Shown here piece after piece: positions 22,542-33,912 of a DNA stretch of 64,000 nt (its first letter is position 1; each line of letters opens with the position of its first letter). The stretch is from positions 26,208,756 to 26,272,755 of the forward strand of contig CP141147.1 of the NCBI GenBank assembly GCA_035235625.1. Reading direction: 5' to 3'. The notes beneath the pieces are model-generated. The model saw only the letters and a program-made list of their open reading frames with translations. It had not been told where the DNA came from and did no database searches. The DNA is from Saururus chinensis. Its lineage: Eukaryota; Streptophyta; Magnoliopsida; Piperales; Saururaceae. The translations under genes were made by a program, and so were the position numbers.

Positions 22542-23478
22542 CTAATTAAATTTTTCTAAGATTTTCTTAATGTAATGAGATTGAGATAATACATATCCAT
22601 CAAATGTTTTAGTGGTTTTCATCCCTAATATGACATCTGCAACACCCATATCCTTCATGTCAAACTGTTTGTTCAACATCTTCTTTGTAGCTTTAATAAT
22701 ATCATCATTGCTACCAATAATAAGCATATCATCTACATATAAGCATACAATAACATAACCATTAGGTCTGTCTTTCATATAAACACATTTGTGACATTCA
22801 TTGATTTTAAATCCATTTGACATCATCATTTTATCAAATTTTTCATGCCATTGCTTAGGTGCTTGTTTTAAGATCGTAGAGAGATTTAACAAGTTTATAC
22901 ACTTTGTTTTCTTGACCCTATACAACAAACCCTTCAGGTTGTTGCATATATATTTCCTCATTCAAGTCACCATTCAAGAATGCAATCTTCACATCCATTT
23001 GATGTATTTCAAGATTATACAAAGCAACAATAGCGATTAACATCCTAATTGATGTTATCCTTGTGACTGGTGAATATGTATTAAAATAATCTTGACCTTC
23101 CTTTTGCTTGTATCCTTTGATAACAAGTCTAGCTTTATATTTGTCAATTGATCCATCAGCCTTCATCTTCCTCTTAAATATCCATTTATATCCAAGAGGT
23201 TTACTTCCTGGTGGGAGGTCCACCAACTCCCAAGTATGATTTTGTATAACGGATTCAATTTCACTATTTACTGCCTCCTTCCAATATTGTGCTTCAGGAG
23301 ATGATATGACTTCCTTAAAGCTTTGAGGCTCATTTTCCAACAAATAAGTTAGAAAGTCGGGACCAAAGAATTTTGATGTTCTAGCACGTTTGCTGCGTCT
23401 AGGTTCATCATCCTCTCCCTCTTGGTCTCCACTATTATCCTTTTCAACATCCAAAGTTCTTTTAAGAGAACTTTCCAT
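22542..23478 (-). pseudogene. Copia reverse transcriptase (RVT_2 type)
   Basis: Two overlapping frames carry the domain. The first (23478 to about 22918) holds YWKEAVNSEIESVIQNHTWE, YKWIFKRKMKADGSIDKYKA, GYKQKEGQDYFNTYSPV and HQMDVKIAFLNGDL. The second (about 22961 to 22542) holds QWHEKFDKMM, the catalytic box LYVDDMLIIGS near 22726-22745, and DMKDMGVADVILGM. A frameshift lies near 22920-22960, so the enzyme is broken although the catalytic YVDD is intact. Confidence 0.88.
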
Positions 23479-23490
23479 TTGTGTAGAATT

Positions 23491-24357
23491 TCACGGAAAA
23501 ATAATTTCAAAAAATGAAGCATTCCTGGATTCAATCACAATATTGATGTTTACATTAGGAATATCCAATTTATGAACAAGAAAGTGATATGCACTAATAT
23601 TATTGGTATAACCAATGAATACACAATCAATGGTCTTTGGTCCAATTTTAATCCTCTTTGGATTAGGGACTGCCACTTTTGCCAAACACCCCCACACTTT
23701 TAAGAATTTGTAAGAAGGCTTTCGACCTTTCCATAATTCATATGGTGTTTGCAATTTTTTCTTATGAGGTATTTTGTTAAGAATATAATTTGCTGAAAGC
23801 AAAGCTGCCCCCCACATATTCTGGGGTAACCCAGAACTTATTAACATAATATTCATCATTTCTTTTAAAGTTCTATTTTTTCGTTTAGCAACTCCATTTT
23901 GCTGAGGTGAATAGGGTGCTGTTGTTTGGTGTAGGATACCATGTTTTAAACAAAAATCACCAAAAGGTGATTCATATTCCCCACTTCTATCACTTCTGAG
24001 AACTTTAATTTTCTTGCCAAGTTGATTCTCAACCTCTGTTTTATATAATATAAACATGTCAATGGCCTCATCTTTACTTCTCAACAAGTAAACATAACAA
24101 TAACGAGTGCAATCGTCGATAAATATAATGTACTTTTTACCTCTTGTTTGAACAAGTTTTAAGTCACAGACATCGCTGTGAATTAACTCAAGAGGTGTAG
24201 TACATCGCTCAATACTTTGGAAAGATTTCCTTGTTAATTTTGATTCTACACAAGTTTGGCATTTATGATTAAAGTCAATATTAAATTTAGGCAGATATTC
24301 CATATTAATCAATCTACGTAAAACATCATAATTAACATGGCCTAATCTACATGCCAC
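23491..24357 (-). pseudogene. Copia integrase, catalytic Glu replaced by Lys
   Basis: The frame covers the HHCC zinc region (LGHVNYDVLRRL, CQTCVESK) and the rve core: ELIHSDVCD with the first Asp, FIDDCTRYCYVYLL, VLRSDRSGEYESPFGDFC with the second Asp, then PQQNGVAKRKNRTL. Copia integrases normally read AERKNRTL there and that Glu is the third catalytic residue; here it is Lys, a single G-to-A change. The frame breaks upstream (stop at 24358-24360) and downstream. The integrase would have inserted element cDNA into the genome. Confidence 0.86.
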
Positions 24358-25259
24358 ATATCACATGACTCAATCATATACAATGAAGAAGCATTTGCAT
24401 TCTTAATAACAGAAATAGGTACAATAGTGAGTATATTGAACTTAAAAAGCCCCTCATTTAAATACCCTTTGCCCACATACATCCCACCCTTGGTCAAGAC
24501 AAATTTGTCTGACTCAAAAACCAACTTAAAGCCATTCTTGCTCAACAAGGATCCAGACACTAAATTCTTTTAAATTTTCGGAACATGCAACACATTGTTG
24601 AGTGTGAGCTCTTTGCCTGAAGTCATCTTCAGCACAACCTTGCCAAGTCCTTCAACCTTTGCAGTAGAGGAGTTGCCCATAAATAGATGTTCACCATTCT
24701 CCACGGGTTGATAAGTGGAGAACAACTTTCTATTAGAGCAAACATGACGAGTAGCCCCGGTGTCCATCCACCATTCTCTAGCGTTCGTGACCAAGTTCAC
24801 TTCCGAAATAACAGCGGAAAGGTTGATGTCATTCACATTGGTGGAGAGATGCTCCACTTTAGTCATGTGGGCATGTGCCTTCTTCTTCTTGGAATTATCT
24901 TGTTTATTTCGATTCCGACAATCCTTAGCCTTGTGGCCTATCTTGTCACACACATAGCACTTGCCCTTGAATTTGGTTTTGTTGGAGTCAATGTTTGACT
25001 GTTCAACAGGATACTTCTTCTTGTTATTGAAGCTAGTGCCTTTATGCCCCTGTTCCACAACATTTACTTTGGCTTCTAGGCCATGACCTTTGGTGTTCTT
25101 TTCAGACGCCCAGTTATTCTCTTCAATCCTTAACCTCACAATCAAATCTTCCATGTTCATCTCCTTTCTTTTATGCTTTAAGTAATTCTTAAAATCTTTC
25201 CAGGAAGGTAGTAATTTTTCTATTATAGCTGCCATCTGGAAAGACTCACTTAAAGTCAT
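24342..25259 (-). pseudogene. Copia gag C-terminus and aspartic protease
   Basis: The minus-strand frame from 25259 carries the UBN2-type gag end ([35 protein letters not shown]), a CCHC knuckle [14 protein letters not shown] (about 24918-24959) for RNA binding, and the protease site [12 protein letters not shown] (about 24741-24776). After [10 protein letters not shown] a TAA stop at 24572-24570 interrupts. The same frame resumes with NLVSGSLLSKNGF to MWHVD at 24342, which is the pre-integrase region. Confidence 0.87.
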
Positions 25260-25738
25260 ACCCTCTGCATGAATATCATGTAGGATAACTTAGAGTTCTT
25301 GAACTTGGCTGATCACAGTTTTAGAGTCCACCATTTTGAAGTCCAAAAATTTGCCGACCACGAATTTTTTCGTTCCAGCATCCTCAATCTTGTACTTCTT
25401 GTCTAAAGATTCCCACAGTGCCTTAGCACTTTTCATCAAACTGTACACATTATATAATGTGTTGTCTAACCTATTAAGGATGTAATTATGACATAAAAAA
25501 TCCGCATGTTTCCATACATCTACTGCCGCAACAGCCGTCTTGTTTTCTTGTTTCTCCTCAGTGAGAATGAGTACTTTCTCTTAAAGGAACCGGGCTAGGT
25601 TCAGTGTGGTGAAATAGAATAGCATTTTTTGCTGTCATCGTTTGAAATCTGCACCATTGAACTTTTTTTAATTGGAAGAGGAGCAGTCACTGGAGTGGGA
25701 ACAAGTATCGATGTCAAGTGGGTACCTTCAGCAGCCAT
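25260..25738 (-). pseudogene. Copia gag N-terminus
   Basis: ATG at 25738-25736 starts MAAEGTHLTSILVPTPVTAP. A frame change follows near 25650, then [39 protein letters not shown] and [20 protein letters not shown], as expected for the copia gag domain. A TAA at about 25292-25290 replaces a Gln codon (QVQEL then stop). The main gag frame from 25259 continues it. Confidence 0.75.
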
Positions 25739-26054
25739 TTCTGTTCTAAAGAACAGAAGATTAACTCAGTTTTTAAAAAATTAGTGAATTTCGAAATCTA
25801 TATAGAATAATAAATTTTGAAATACAGGTACAAAATAGTAAATTACAAAATCAATGCACATAGTAGTGAATCGGTACTTCCACCATATTTTACCCACGCG
25901 TCTAGCACCGAATCGGTACTTCCACCATATTGGGTAGGAGTGCCCACCCAACGGATCCAAATCCGTTGCAAACAAGCAAAAGTGCAAATAGACATAAATG
26001 AAAGAGTTACAAATTTGCACATTCACGTGTATATAGCTAAAGACAAATGGTATA
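25739..26054. other. Copia leader remnant with a 22-bp direct repeat
   Basis: No LTR or PBS is visible. GAATCGGTACTTCCACCATA occurs twice (25868 and 25911 regions) about 44 bp apart. This is probably the untranslated leader upstream of the copia gag. P450 copy 2 upstream sequence takes over at about 26055. Confidence 0.5.
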
Positions 26055-26558
26055 ATAATGTCAAGGTTGGTAGGTAATGAAGTTACTTAAGGTGCAGACG
26101 CTAGTAGGGCCTACTCTTCGAGGGCCTGAAAGTTGGTTAGGCAGAGTCCAATCAACAGTCTAGCTCCTACTTTTCTAAGGACCATCGCGGGTGCACCTAA
26201 AGCTTTTTTCTTTGTAGTCACAACTTGAGTGAAACGAAAGACGAAATGCATTTTCAGAGTAGTGTCATCTGACTTAACTTCTAAAATTGTACAAAAATCT
26301 ACTAATTTGTGAATTTAACGTGGAAATGAAAGGATCACGGATTCACACATTCACATGTATGTTGTAGAATTCACAAAACGTTATACGAGAAACAACAAGC
26401 GAATCATAAACCAGACGCAACCCTCCGCTGCATGCATCACCTCGTGCTTCTTGGTCAGACACGGACGTTGGTCATATTATCTCTTCGCCTCCCCAAACTA
26501 GAGTCCATAAATAGCTTAGAACACAATCACACATCCATGAAGATCCAACAAACAAAAA
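26055..26558 (+). repeat. Upstream region of P450 copy 2, duplicate of 19493-20005
   Basis: Closely similar to the sequence before P450 copy 1, with small indels (for example copy 1 carries AAATATGAT at about 19627 that copy 2 lacks). It presumably holds the original P450 promoter. TATA-like ATAAATA at 26507-26513. Confidence 0.85.
26507..26513 (+). promoter_or_regulatory. TATA-like box of P450 copy 2
   Basis: ATAAATA in CCATAAATAGC, 46 bases before ATG 26559, conserved with copy 1. Confidence 0.4.
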
Positions 26559-28105
26559 ATGAAAGCACAGTATCTTTTACTCACCACACTATTCTTTTCG
26601 TTTTGGTTTCTGCCCCCACACTTGGCAGTAAACGTCTGCCACCAGGACCACGGCGCTGGCCGATATTGGGAAACATTCCACGGCTAAGCGCGAAACGTCC
26701 TCACCAGGACCTGGCCAAGCTTGCTCAAGTCCATGGCCCACTGCTCTCTATCAGGCTCGGAATACAGCTCGTCGTAGTTGCCTCCTCCCCGGCTGCGGCC
26801 ACGGAGGTCTTCAAGACACATGACCGGACTCTGTCCAGAAGGTACGTCCCTTACAGTACAAGAGTAGAGTGCTACTCTCCCTACTCCATTGTTTGGGCTG
26901 TGGAGTGCGATGAGAGGTGGAAGAAACTCAGAAGTATTTGTAAGACGGAGCTATTCACTGTCAAGACTCTGGATTCGCACTCCCAGATAAGGGAGGAGAG
27001 GATCGCTCAGATGGTTCGGTCTGTTCGCAGAGGCAAGGAGACGAGATTAAGATTTCAGGACTAGTTTTTTAATATAGTGGGCAATGTTGTTACATCTAGG
27101 GATGTCTTTGATTTGGATAGGAGTGATGAGGGGTTGGTCGTTAAGAGCCTTTTATCCAAAACTTTGACAGTGGGGCTGGCTCGAAATGTCTCAGACTTCT
27201 ACCCAGCACTCAGCAAGTTTGATATTCAAGGGCTAAATAAGGTGAATAATGAGTGCGTGAAGAAAATATTTTAGATCTTGGAGGCTTTGATTGAAGAAAG
27301 AAAGCAGAGTACTGACTCAGAACCAAAGCATGACTTCTTGTCAATTCTTCTCGCCATTGGTTTTGATGGTCTCCAGCTCAAGAGCATGCTCGCGGTCAGT
27401 GATCTGAATCTCAGTCCTTTACTTCTCTTCTTATACTACCCCTCAAAATCAAATATTTAATATTCCATTTGCCTTCTCATAGAGAAAATCGCATTTGATA
27501 AACATAATGGTTATTATGCGTTATTCTTCCTAGTATTTATAATTTCTGCTTCTATAGGATATGTTTGTTTGAGGGACGGAAACAAGCACCACCGCAATTG
27601 AGTGGATAATGTCTGAGTTGATCAGGAACCCAGAAGCCATGGCTAAAGCCCGAAATGAGTTGGAAAGGGTGGTAGGACACAGAACGAAGGGAGTTAACAT
27701 GGCGAAAGAGAGCCATATTGTCCACCTCAACTACCTCCATGCCTGCATTAAAGAGAGCCTGCGTCTTCACCCAGTAGCCCCACTTAATTCACGAATAGCA
27801 CTAGAAGATTGCAAGGTGATGGACTATATATGTTATTCCAAAGGGTTGTACAGTGATGGTGAATGGTTGGGCCATGGGGAGGGATGCTGCCGTTTGGAGA
27901 GACCCAGACAAGTTTTGGCCAGAGAGGTTTATGGAGTCCGGCATTGACTACAAGGGAAACAATTTTGACTTCACCCCATTTGGTGCAGGGAGGAGAATTT
28001 GTCCAGGAATTCCTCTGGCCTCAAGGATGATGCAGCTGATTATTGCTTCGTTGATCCACGCAGTTGATTGGTCCCTCCCATAGGGGATGAAGCCAGAAGA
28101 ACGTA
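26559..28105 (+). pseudogene. Cytochrome P450 (CYP80-like) pseudogene copy 2, two exons
   Basis: ATG 26559 opens the anchor MKAQYLLLTTLFFSFWFLPP. Compared with copy 1, four bases are missing near 26612-26625, so the anchor and RLPPGPRRWPILGN are out of frame. Exon 1 continues to 27394 with HGPLLSIRLGIQL, VASSPAAATEVFKTHD, VWAVECDERWKKLRSICK, NIVGNV, DVFDL, SKFDIQGLN and EALIEERK, broken by stops at 27062 and 27272. The intron is 27395-27557 (GT...AG). Exon 2 has FV-stop-GTETS at the I-helix (oxygen-binding AGTETS), the K-helix ESLRLHP (ExxR), a 1-nt frameshift near 27830, then RDPDKFWPERF and the heme loop PFGAGRRICPG with its Cys. It ends in DWSLP, TAG at 28081, GMKPEE. The block around GIDYKGNNF before the heme loop is what points to CYP80. 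Confidence 0.88.
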
Positions 28106-28718
28106 CGACATTCTACTTAGTCCAATAAAATCTTATAGTTTATTCGATCGAACAATTCGAAGCAAAATTTTTTCCAGTGATTATCTACATTGTTTCTAAG
28201 CACCCAGAGTAATATTATGCCATGTCTCATTACACGATATTATTTTATTTTGCTTGCGGACAAATAGACTGTCTATCATCCATGCATGTATGCTATTTAA
28301 TGAGCTTGGGTTGCAGACACCTAGCATCGCAAAGGTAGAGCGATCAGACGGGTTTTAAAATAAGGACAAGGTGGTGACGAGCGATCAGACGGGTTTTAAA
28401 ATAAGGACAAGGTGGTGACCACCTTGTCACCACCTTGTCCTTATTTTAAAACCCGTCTGATTGCTCTACCTTTGCGATTCTACGTGTGTGCAACCCAAGT
28501 TAAATAAATAGCATACATGATACATGCATGTATGATAGAAGTTTGCTAATGTCTATTTGTCCGCAAATAAAATAAAATAATTTCGTGTAATGAGACATGT
28601 ATGTTATAATATTATGCTTGGTGCTGGGAAGTAATGTAGATTATCACTAGATAAAATTTTGCTATGAAGTGTTCGATTGAATAAATTATAAGATTTTATT
28701 GGACTATGTAGAATGTCG
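28106..28718. mobile_element. Foldback-type inverted repeat element
   Basis: Both outer ends read CGACATTCTAC inward, and the arms (28106-28419 and 28420-28718) are complementary over nearly their whole length with scattered mismatches and small indels. At the centre a 41-bp unit beginning GAGCGATCAGACGG is present twice in tandem (28338-28378, 28379-28419), and once inverted in the right arm. The palindrome centre is AAGGTGGTGACCACCTT. No coding. It starts just after the P450 GMKPEE codons, so it probably inserted at, or replaced, the end of the gene. RNA from it would fold into one very long hairpin. Confidence 0.85.
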
Positions 28719-29384
28719 CTATTTTTTTTAATAACATTTTTATACTTTAGTGATGTTAATGTACGTTAACATGTGCGTTGTCTATCTAAAAAATAAACAC
28801 CCCAGGCATTCTTTACAATGGACTCATAGTGACTAGTAAGCAGCATAAAAAAAATCTTCTGGGCTATTAGTTTGGGTTCAAACAGTTGAACTTCGCCTTG
28901 CAACATCTATGTTACTATTTCCATAAAGTTTTGGTATAAATCAAATATATAAATTTTGCGAGCTGCATATATCTTCCTCATTTAATGATTTGTATGTATA
29001 ATATATATGCAGTGTGGACAAATATTCCATGCCTTATTTATCGATATCACTATTGCAGTTAATTATTCTGAAATGATGTTCTTTATTCTTTCATATTCTA
29101 CCTTGTTCACGTGTTTTGTGGAATGTGTGTGCTTACAATGCATTACCTACTTTTCTACATAAAAAAGGGGGAAAGAGTGGGGTTTATTTGTATATCTTGC
29201 TTTTCACGAGATTCTATGGAAAACACTTTAGTGTCCAAAAAGAGATAAAAATGAATTTCTTGTAAGAAAAGTTATTTGGCTCTTTAGTACAAATTCACTC
29301 ATTTTGGGGTCTAAATTTAAAGAATTTAGAATGTAATTTTCCAATATGTAACTTAACAATGTAAGGACTTCTTTATTGTTATCA
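28719..29384. other. No gene recognised
   Basis: AT-rich sequence between the foldback element and the LTR element. The last five bases before 29390 (29385-29389, TGTAT) are the target duplication of the LTR element. Confidence 0.5.
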
Positions 29385-29389
29385 TGTAT
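29385..29389. repeat. 5-bp target site duplication (TGTAT), left
   Basis: TGTAT is repeated exactly at 47417-47421 just outside the far LTR. This ties together two LTRs that are each interrupted by other elements, across 18 kb. Confidence 0.72.
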
Positions 29390-30366
29390 TGTAACACCCC
29401 GACCTAAAAACCCGACCCGGACCGGATGTTATTCAAAAAATAAAATTGAAGTAAATAAAATTAAATAGATAAATTTAAAACCAAGTCTGACTAGGAGCGG
29501 CAGACTCTAAGTGTGATAGTCATAATGTTCTTCTATGCACTACGAAGCTATAGCATTCTGTTGTGCGTAGATTAGAACAAACCTAATTTTATAACTAATT
29601 TTGATTGGGCCAACATTGTCTTGCCATTGGTTGCCTACGTACATATAGGATAACATGTATAATATTATTTCAATACGATCGGATCTGAAAGTAGTTCTGC
29701 CAATATTACATGCATCACTCATTAGAAAATCATATATATTAAAATATGTATATTCTTATATTTGAATAAATCATTCGGAAACAAACAAAGATCTCATAAA
29801 ACATTGGAGTCGAATGGAAGTTCATAAATCAGCGAAAAATACATATCTCACTCTATCGTAGAAGTGAGTAGAATATTATTAAAATCACACGTGTCACTCT
29901 ATCATAGAGCCGTAGCAAAACATAAAACAGAGTAGATCAAATCACATCAGACAATAACAGATTTCATCCACCTATAACAGATCATATCAGATCAGATCGG
30001 AGCATATCAAATTAAACAGAGTATTCCAGAGCAAATCGGATCAAAGCATATCATATAAAATTGGATCAAAATGTATCAGAATCTACCATATCCTTGCAAA
30101 TTATATATATTAATTAGTATATTAATATTACTAATTAAGATGTGCATGCATATAAATTATATTAAATTAGATGGACATAAAAGCTCACTCCCTTGCAGTT
30201 CCAAAAGTAGCGACGTTCGAAGTTGATTGTTTCCTCATGGTGTACTTTCTTTTAGGTTCGGAGATGACGGGCAGAACCTCTTCTATCTCCGAACATCTTT
30301 TTCATTACGTATAAAGGCGGCGGATAGAACCTCCCCTACTCGGTGACACTTTTCTCTTTCAGTGCC
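29390..30366 (-). repeat. LARD-like 3' LTR, first segment
   Basis: Aligns with 38408 onward: shared TGTAACACCCCGACC, GGAGCGGCAGACTCT, CATAATGTTCTTCTA and many CAGATCATAT / CGGATC blocks. Cut at 30366 by the CACTA end. Confidence 0.87.
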
Positions 30367-30965
30367 CACTACAACAAATGAGAGTATAATACTCTAAAAA
30401 GCACCGCTAAAGGGTATTTGCGACGCTTACGGAGTGTCGCTAATACTAAATTGCGATAGAAAAAAAGCGACGCTAATAATAGGCATTAGCGACGGTTTCA
30501 CTTGCATCATTAATAATAAGTATTAGCGACATTTTTATTTTCATCGCTAATAGTGTGTATTAGCGACGATTTTAATTGTGTCACTAATAATATGTATTAG
30601 TCACGGTTTCTTACCGTTGCTAATAATAACCGATATTTGCTATAGTTTTATTACCTTCGCTAATAATATATGTATTAACGACATTTATTTAATTTTTTAA
30701 ATAAACATATACATTAGCGACGCCCTTGGAAAGCATCGCTAATAATCATATTAGCGACGCTTAGAAAGTGTCACTAACAATCATATTAGCGATGCTTAAT
30801 AAGCGTTGCTATAATTATTTGCTAGTAGTGACGCTTACTAATATGATTATTAGCGACATTTATTTAGTGTCACTATTGAATAAATTTAAAAAATAACCAT
30901 TAGTGCCGCTTCTTAAGCGTCGCTAATACGATTATTAGCAACTTATATTGAGCGTCGCTAATAAA
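30367..30965. mobile_element. CACTA element end (one terminus) inserted in the LTR
   Basis: Starts CACTACAACAAATGAG and carries the same TATTAGCGACGC / GCGTCGCTAATA sub-terminal repeats as the complete CACTA elements here. No matching right terminus (TTGTAGTG) is visible before LTR sequence resumes at about 34567. Either the right end is lost, or the whole 30367-34566 insert is one diverged CACTA element. Confidence 0.7.
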
Positions 30966-31114
30966 AAAAATTGAAAAAAAATATAATGATATGCTAAATA
31001 CAAATAAAAATTACATTTGTGATTTCTTATTATATCCATACAATCATATCTAGAAAACAATTAAAAATCTCTACTTATGATATAGTTTGAGTTCTTTCCT
31101 ACTAAATTCTACAT

Positions 31115-31378
31115 CTAATAGACAAATATATATTTTGATATGCAGAATTGACACCCATATGAGGGCCCAATGCACTGGTAATCCTCTCGTTGGTGGGTGT
31201 GGAGTTTGTTGAGGAGTTTGGTCATGTTGCTGGCCCTGAACACCTTGAGCACATTGGGGAACTTGGCAGGCTGGCCTGACGGGAAGTATGGAGCAAACAC
31301 ACACTCTAGGTGGCACTTGCGGCCTAGGAACTTGCATAAGTCATAGGGTGAGGTAGTAGAGCTTGCCATTTGCTTCAA
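31115..31378 (-). pseudogene. LBD (LOB-domain) gene fragment
   Basis: LBD proteins are plant-specific nuclear transcription factors. The minus-strand frame shows most of a LOB domain: DLCKFLGRKCHLECVFAPYF (the C-block), PSGQPAKFPNVLKVF, then RASNMTKLLNKL (the GAS block) and REDYQ. The first Cys of the CX2CX6CX3C motif is changed (usual CAAC reads YDLC here) and FGASN reads FRASN, so DNA binding would be lost. The Leu-zipper-like end and the rest of the protein are missing. It lies alone within the insert that splits the LARD-like LTR, so it looks like a captured gene piece. Confidence 0.8.
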
Positions 31379-33485
31379 ACTATGCAGAAACGCAGATGTG
31401 TCCTCTTCAACTTGTGGTGCATTTCCAGCTAAAGCAATGATGTGAAGGAGAGTATTATTCAGAAATCTTTCAGCAAATTAAATGAGGAATAGGTGTAGAC
31501 ATTCTAGAAGTTTTTAGTACTCATGGGATTTCATGGAATGAGTCACATTGTTTATATCACCTTATATTGGCTAAAACTAGGAAAAGATAATGATGAATTT
31601 CGTATGTTTTTTATCTTGGCAATGCCAATCATACAAAGCACTTCAACTAGATTTATCCAATGCCTTTTTATACTGAATGAAACTGCTTACTTTATGCTCA
31701 AATTATATTTATGGGAAAGCAATGCATAATGAAAAGAAAGCTTGAACAATAAAACAAAATGTTCAAGTGTTTCTACATATAGTCAAGTCAATAGTGGTAA
31801 ATAAGTACATGTACTATACAATATTTCAAAAAGGAAAATACATATTTTCAACCATGCTCTTTAACTATTTCTTTCAAAAAATCAACAACCTGGTCCCTCC
31901 AAACCATAGCATCATACTCAATGATAGCTTTATCACCCTAGCCAAAACCTAGCAAATTTATTGCGTAAAGAGAACTCTGAGGACTGAGATAATTATCCAA
32001 GGAATAATTCTGTTTTTTATATCACAAGTACAGGTACCATGCAAGTAGAACCTTTCTGGCATTTTGAACTCGTTTTTCTATAAGTTCACATGCACCATTT
32101 CTCATAATTTGCTTTTTCCATAAATAAAGGGTCCATAAATGAGCAGCATAAAATTGCAGAATAAATTGGACTTGTCAATCATCATATCTTTTCCCAGCAA
32201 TGAGGCAAACACTATATCACTGCTTGTAGTTTGATTTTTAAATATTCAAACTACTGATACATATTGTTACAAAATACAGGGGCAAGGTTTTAACCTTATC
32301 TGAAAATTCTTATAATTATTAAAATAATTTCATGAAGATCACCATCATCATATCTGGGCATATACATAGAAACAGTTCCCTGAGGATGTAAAATAGAAAC
32401 AGTTCCCTGAAGATGTAAAATAGTAACAGTTCCCTGAAGATCACCAGCATCAAACACATCTTCATATTCAAGCTAAGGATCTCTTCATATTCATATACTT
32501 TATGGTGAAAATACTACTTTTAAATTGTTGGCAGAAAATCAACCTTAGAGAACAAATATACCAACATGTATCTGGATAGACCCTTCAGGCTAGGAGCATA
32601 GACCCTTCAGGCGTTAGGAGCATTGGTTTTCCATCAACATGTGACTGGGATTAAGAAATAAACAGTACCCCTTAGATATTCAGAAATAATATGATAGGAT
32701 TTAAAATATTATACACTAAACGCATTAGAAAAGAGTAAAAGACTATTACAAAGCTTTGTGACAAAATTATTAAGAAAAAGAAGTCTAGAACAGATCATGA
32801 ATATAAGATTTGACTGACAAAAAAGGATTTTAACATTCACAGCAGAGCCATTTTATCAATCCCATTCATAACATCAACAGTACCATTTTATAACCTGTAT
32901 CCTTAGACAAACTGTAGCTAGATATCATAACCTGTATCCTCCTTTCAAATTCTTTTTGACTAGCTTACATAAAATTCGGTCAGGTCAATCTTCATCAATC
33001 TATATCCCGAACTCTTTCTACACTAAACTTAACAAAGCAGTATCCTATTTGTTGATGTACAGTGAGAAAAAAGGGAATTGTTTAATTTCAGATTCTCCAT
33101 ATATGTGACCAGTCTACTGCTATATATAGTTTCAGAAGTTTTTAATTATGTAAAAATTTTGAACAGTAGTTTTGTTCTGCTTCATTTCAGTGCCCCTTGC
33201 TTAATATAAGCTATTGCCCCCTAACAGAGGATGAAATTCCAGAAGGAAAGAACTTAGTAAGAAGGCTTTCACCTATATACTTGTTTTGCTAGCTACATAC
33301 ATTTGCAAACAGCTTGTCAAAAAAGACAATTTCTGTCAAGATTAGCAGGAAAATATCAAGTTCACTTATTAGCTTTTTTAGTGTCTACTACAGACAAGTT
33401 ATTCATAATATATATCACGTAGAATGGATATTTATCGTGAAGGGTAAATAAAATTAATCTTTGTCTACTATAATTTCTTTACTAG
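31379..33485. other. Non-coding part of the insert; small local repeat
   Basis: AT-rich sequence with no credible frame. Around 32365-32455 the phrase ACAGTTCCCTGAAGAT with GTAAAATAG recurs about three times in tandem. It may hold intron sequence of captured genes. Confidence 0.45.
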
Positions 33486-33706
33486 GACAATCATGATGAT
33501 CTCATTGTACAAGATTCTAGTGGAAATACTCTGAAAATGCAATATATAAAGATTGATAATGCTATGAGTAATTTGAGAAGTTTCTATATGGAAGCTTACC
33601 TGGGAACATCAACAAAAGCTCCACAACAATATTGGCTTTTATTTAAGGCGTCAGTACCACCACTTGGATGGAACACCTTTTTTATTTCGAAAGCTCCTGG
33701 AAAAAG
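33486..33706 (+). pseudogene. Captured exon of a GH38 alpha-mannosidase
   Basis: An isolated open exon with an acceptor (TTTCTTTACTAG before 33486) and a donor (GTATAT from 33707). It reads DNHDDLIVQDSSGN, LRSFYMEAYLGTS and FKASVPPLGWNTFFISKA. The last block is like the VPPLGWxTYFIS segment in the C-terminal half of plant vacuolar or cell-wall alpha-mannosidases (glycosyl hydrolase 38), which trim mannose from glycans. The exon frame is fully open. No neighbouring exon was recognised, so it is probably a transduplicated fragment and not a gene. The assignment is from memory of the family pattern. Confidence 0.55.
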
Positions 33707-33912
33707 GTATATTTGTTATTATAAATCATAGTACATTTTTGCATATATTGCTAACAAATGAAATTTTATACGTTTATAAACTCTGCATATCTTCTGAGTG
33801 AAAGATCTGACTTTTTTTATTGCATGAATTTCTTATAGTTTTTGTTAGCTGAAAAAAAAAATTCTATTTCGAATCTAACAAACTATAGATAAACTGCAAA
33901 AAGGAAATTATA

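Larger units (their letters stand above)
20384..26054 (-). mobile_element. Ty1/copia retrotransposon, 5' LTR missing
   Basis: On the minus strand the order is gag, protease, integrase, reverse transcriptase, RNase H, polypurine tract, 3' LTR: the copia order, with integrase before RT. The 3' LTR (20384-21203) has TGTTA...TAACA ends and enters P450 copy 1. At the other side only leader-like sequence follows the gag ATG (25738), with no second LTR and no PBS before P450 copy 2 begins at 26055. A deletion has removed the 5' LTR and the rest of P450 copy 1. Motifs such as YNGKSR and ENIADPLTKGL fit a Tork-like copia lineage, but lineage is a guess. Confidence 0.88.

Noticed and set aside
22801-25000. 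Plus-strand open frames across the copia region
   Set aside because: Shadows of the minus-strand copia polyprotein, which shows integrase, RT and RNase H motifs.
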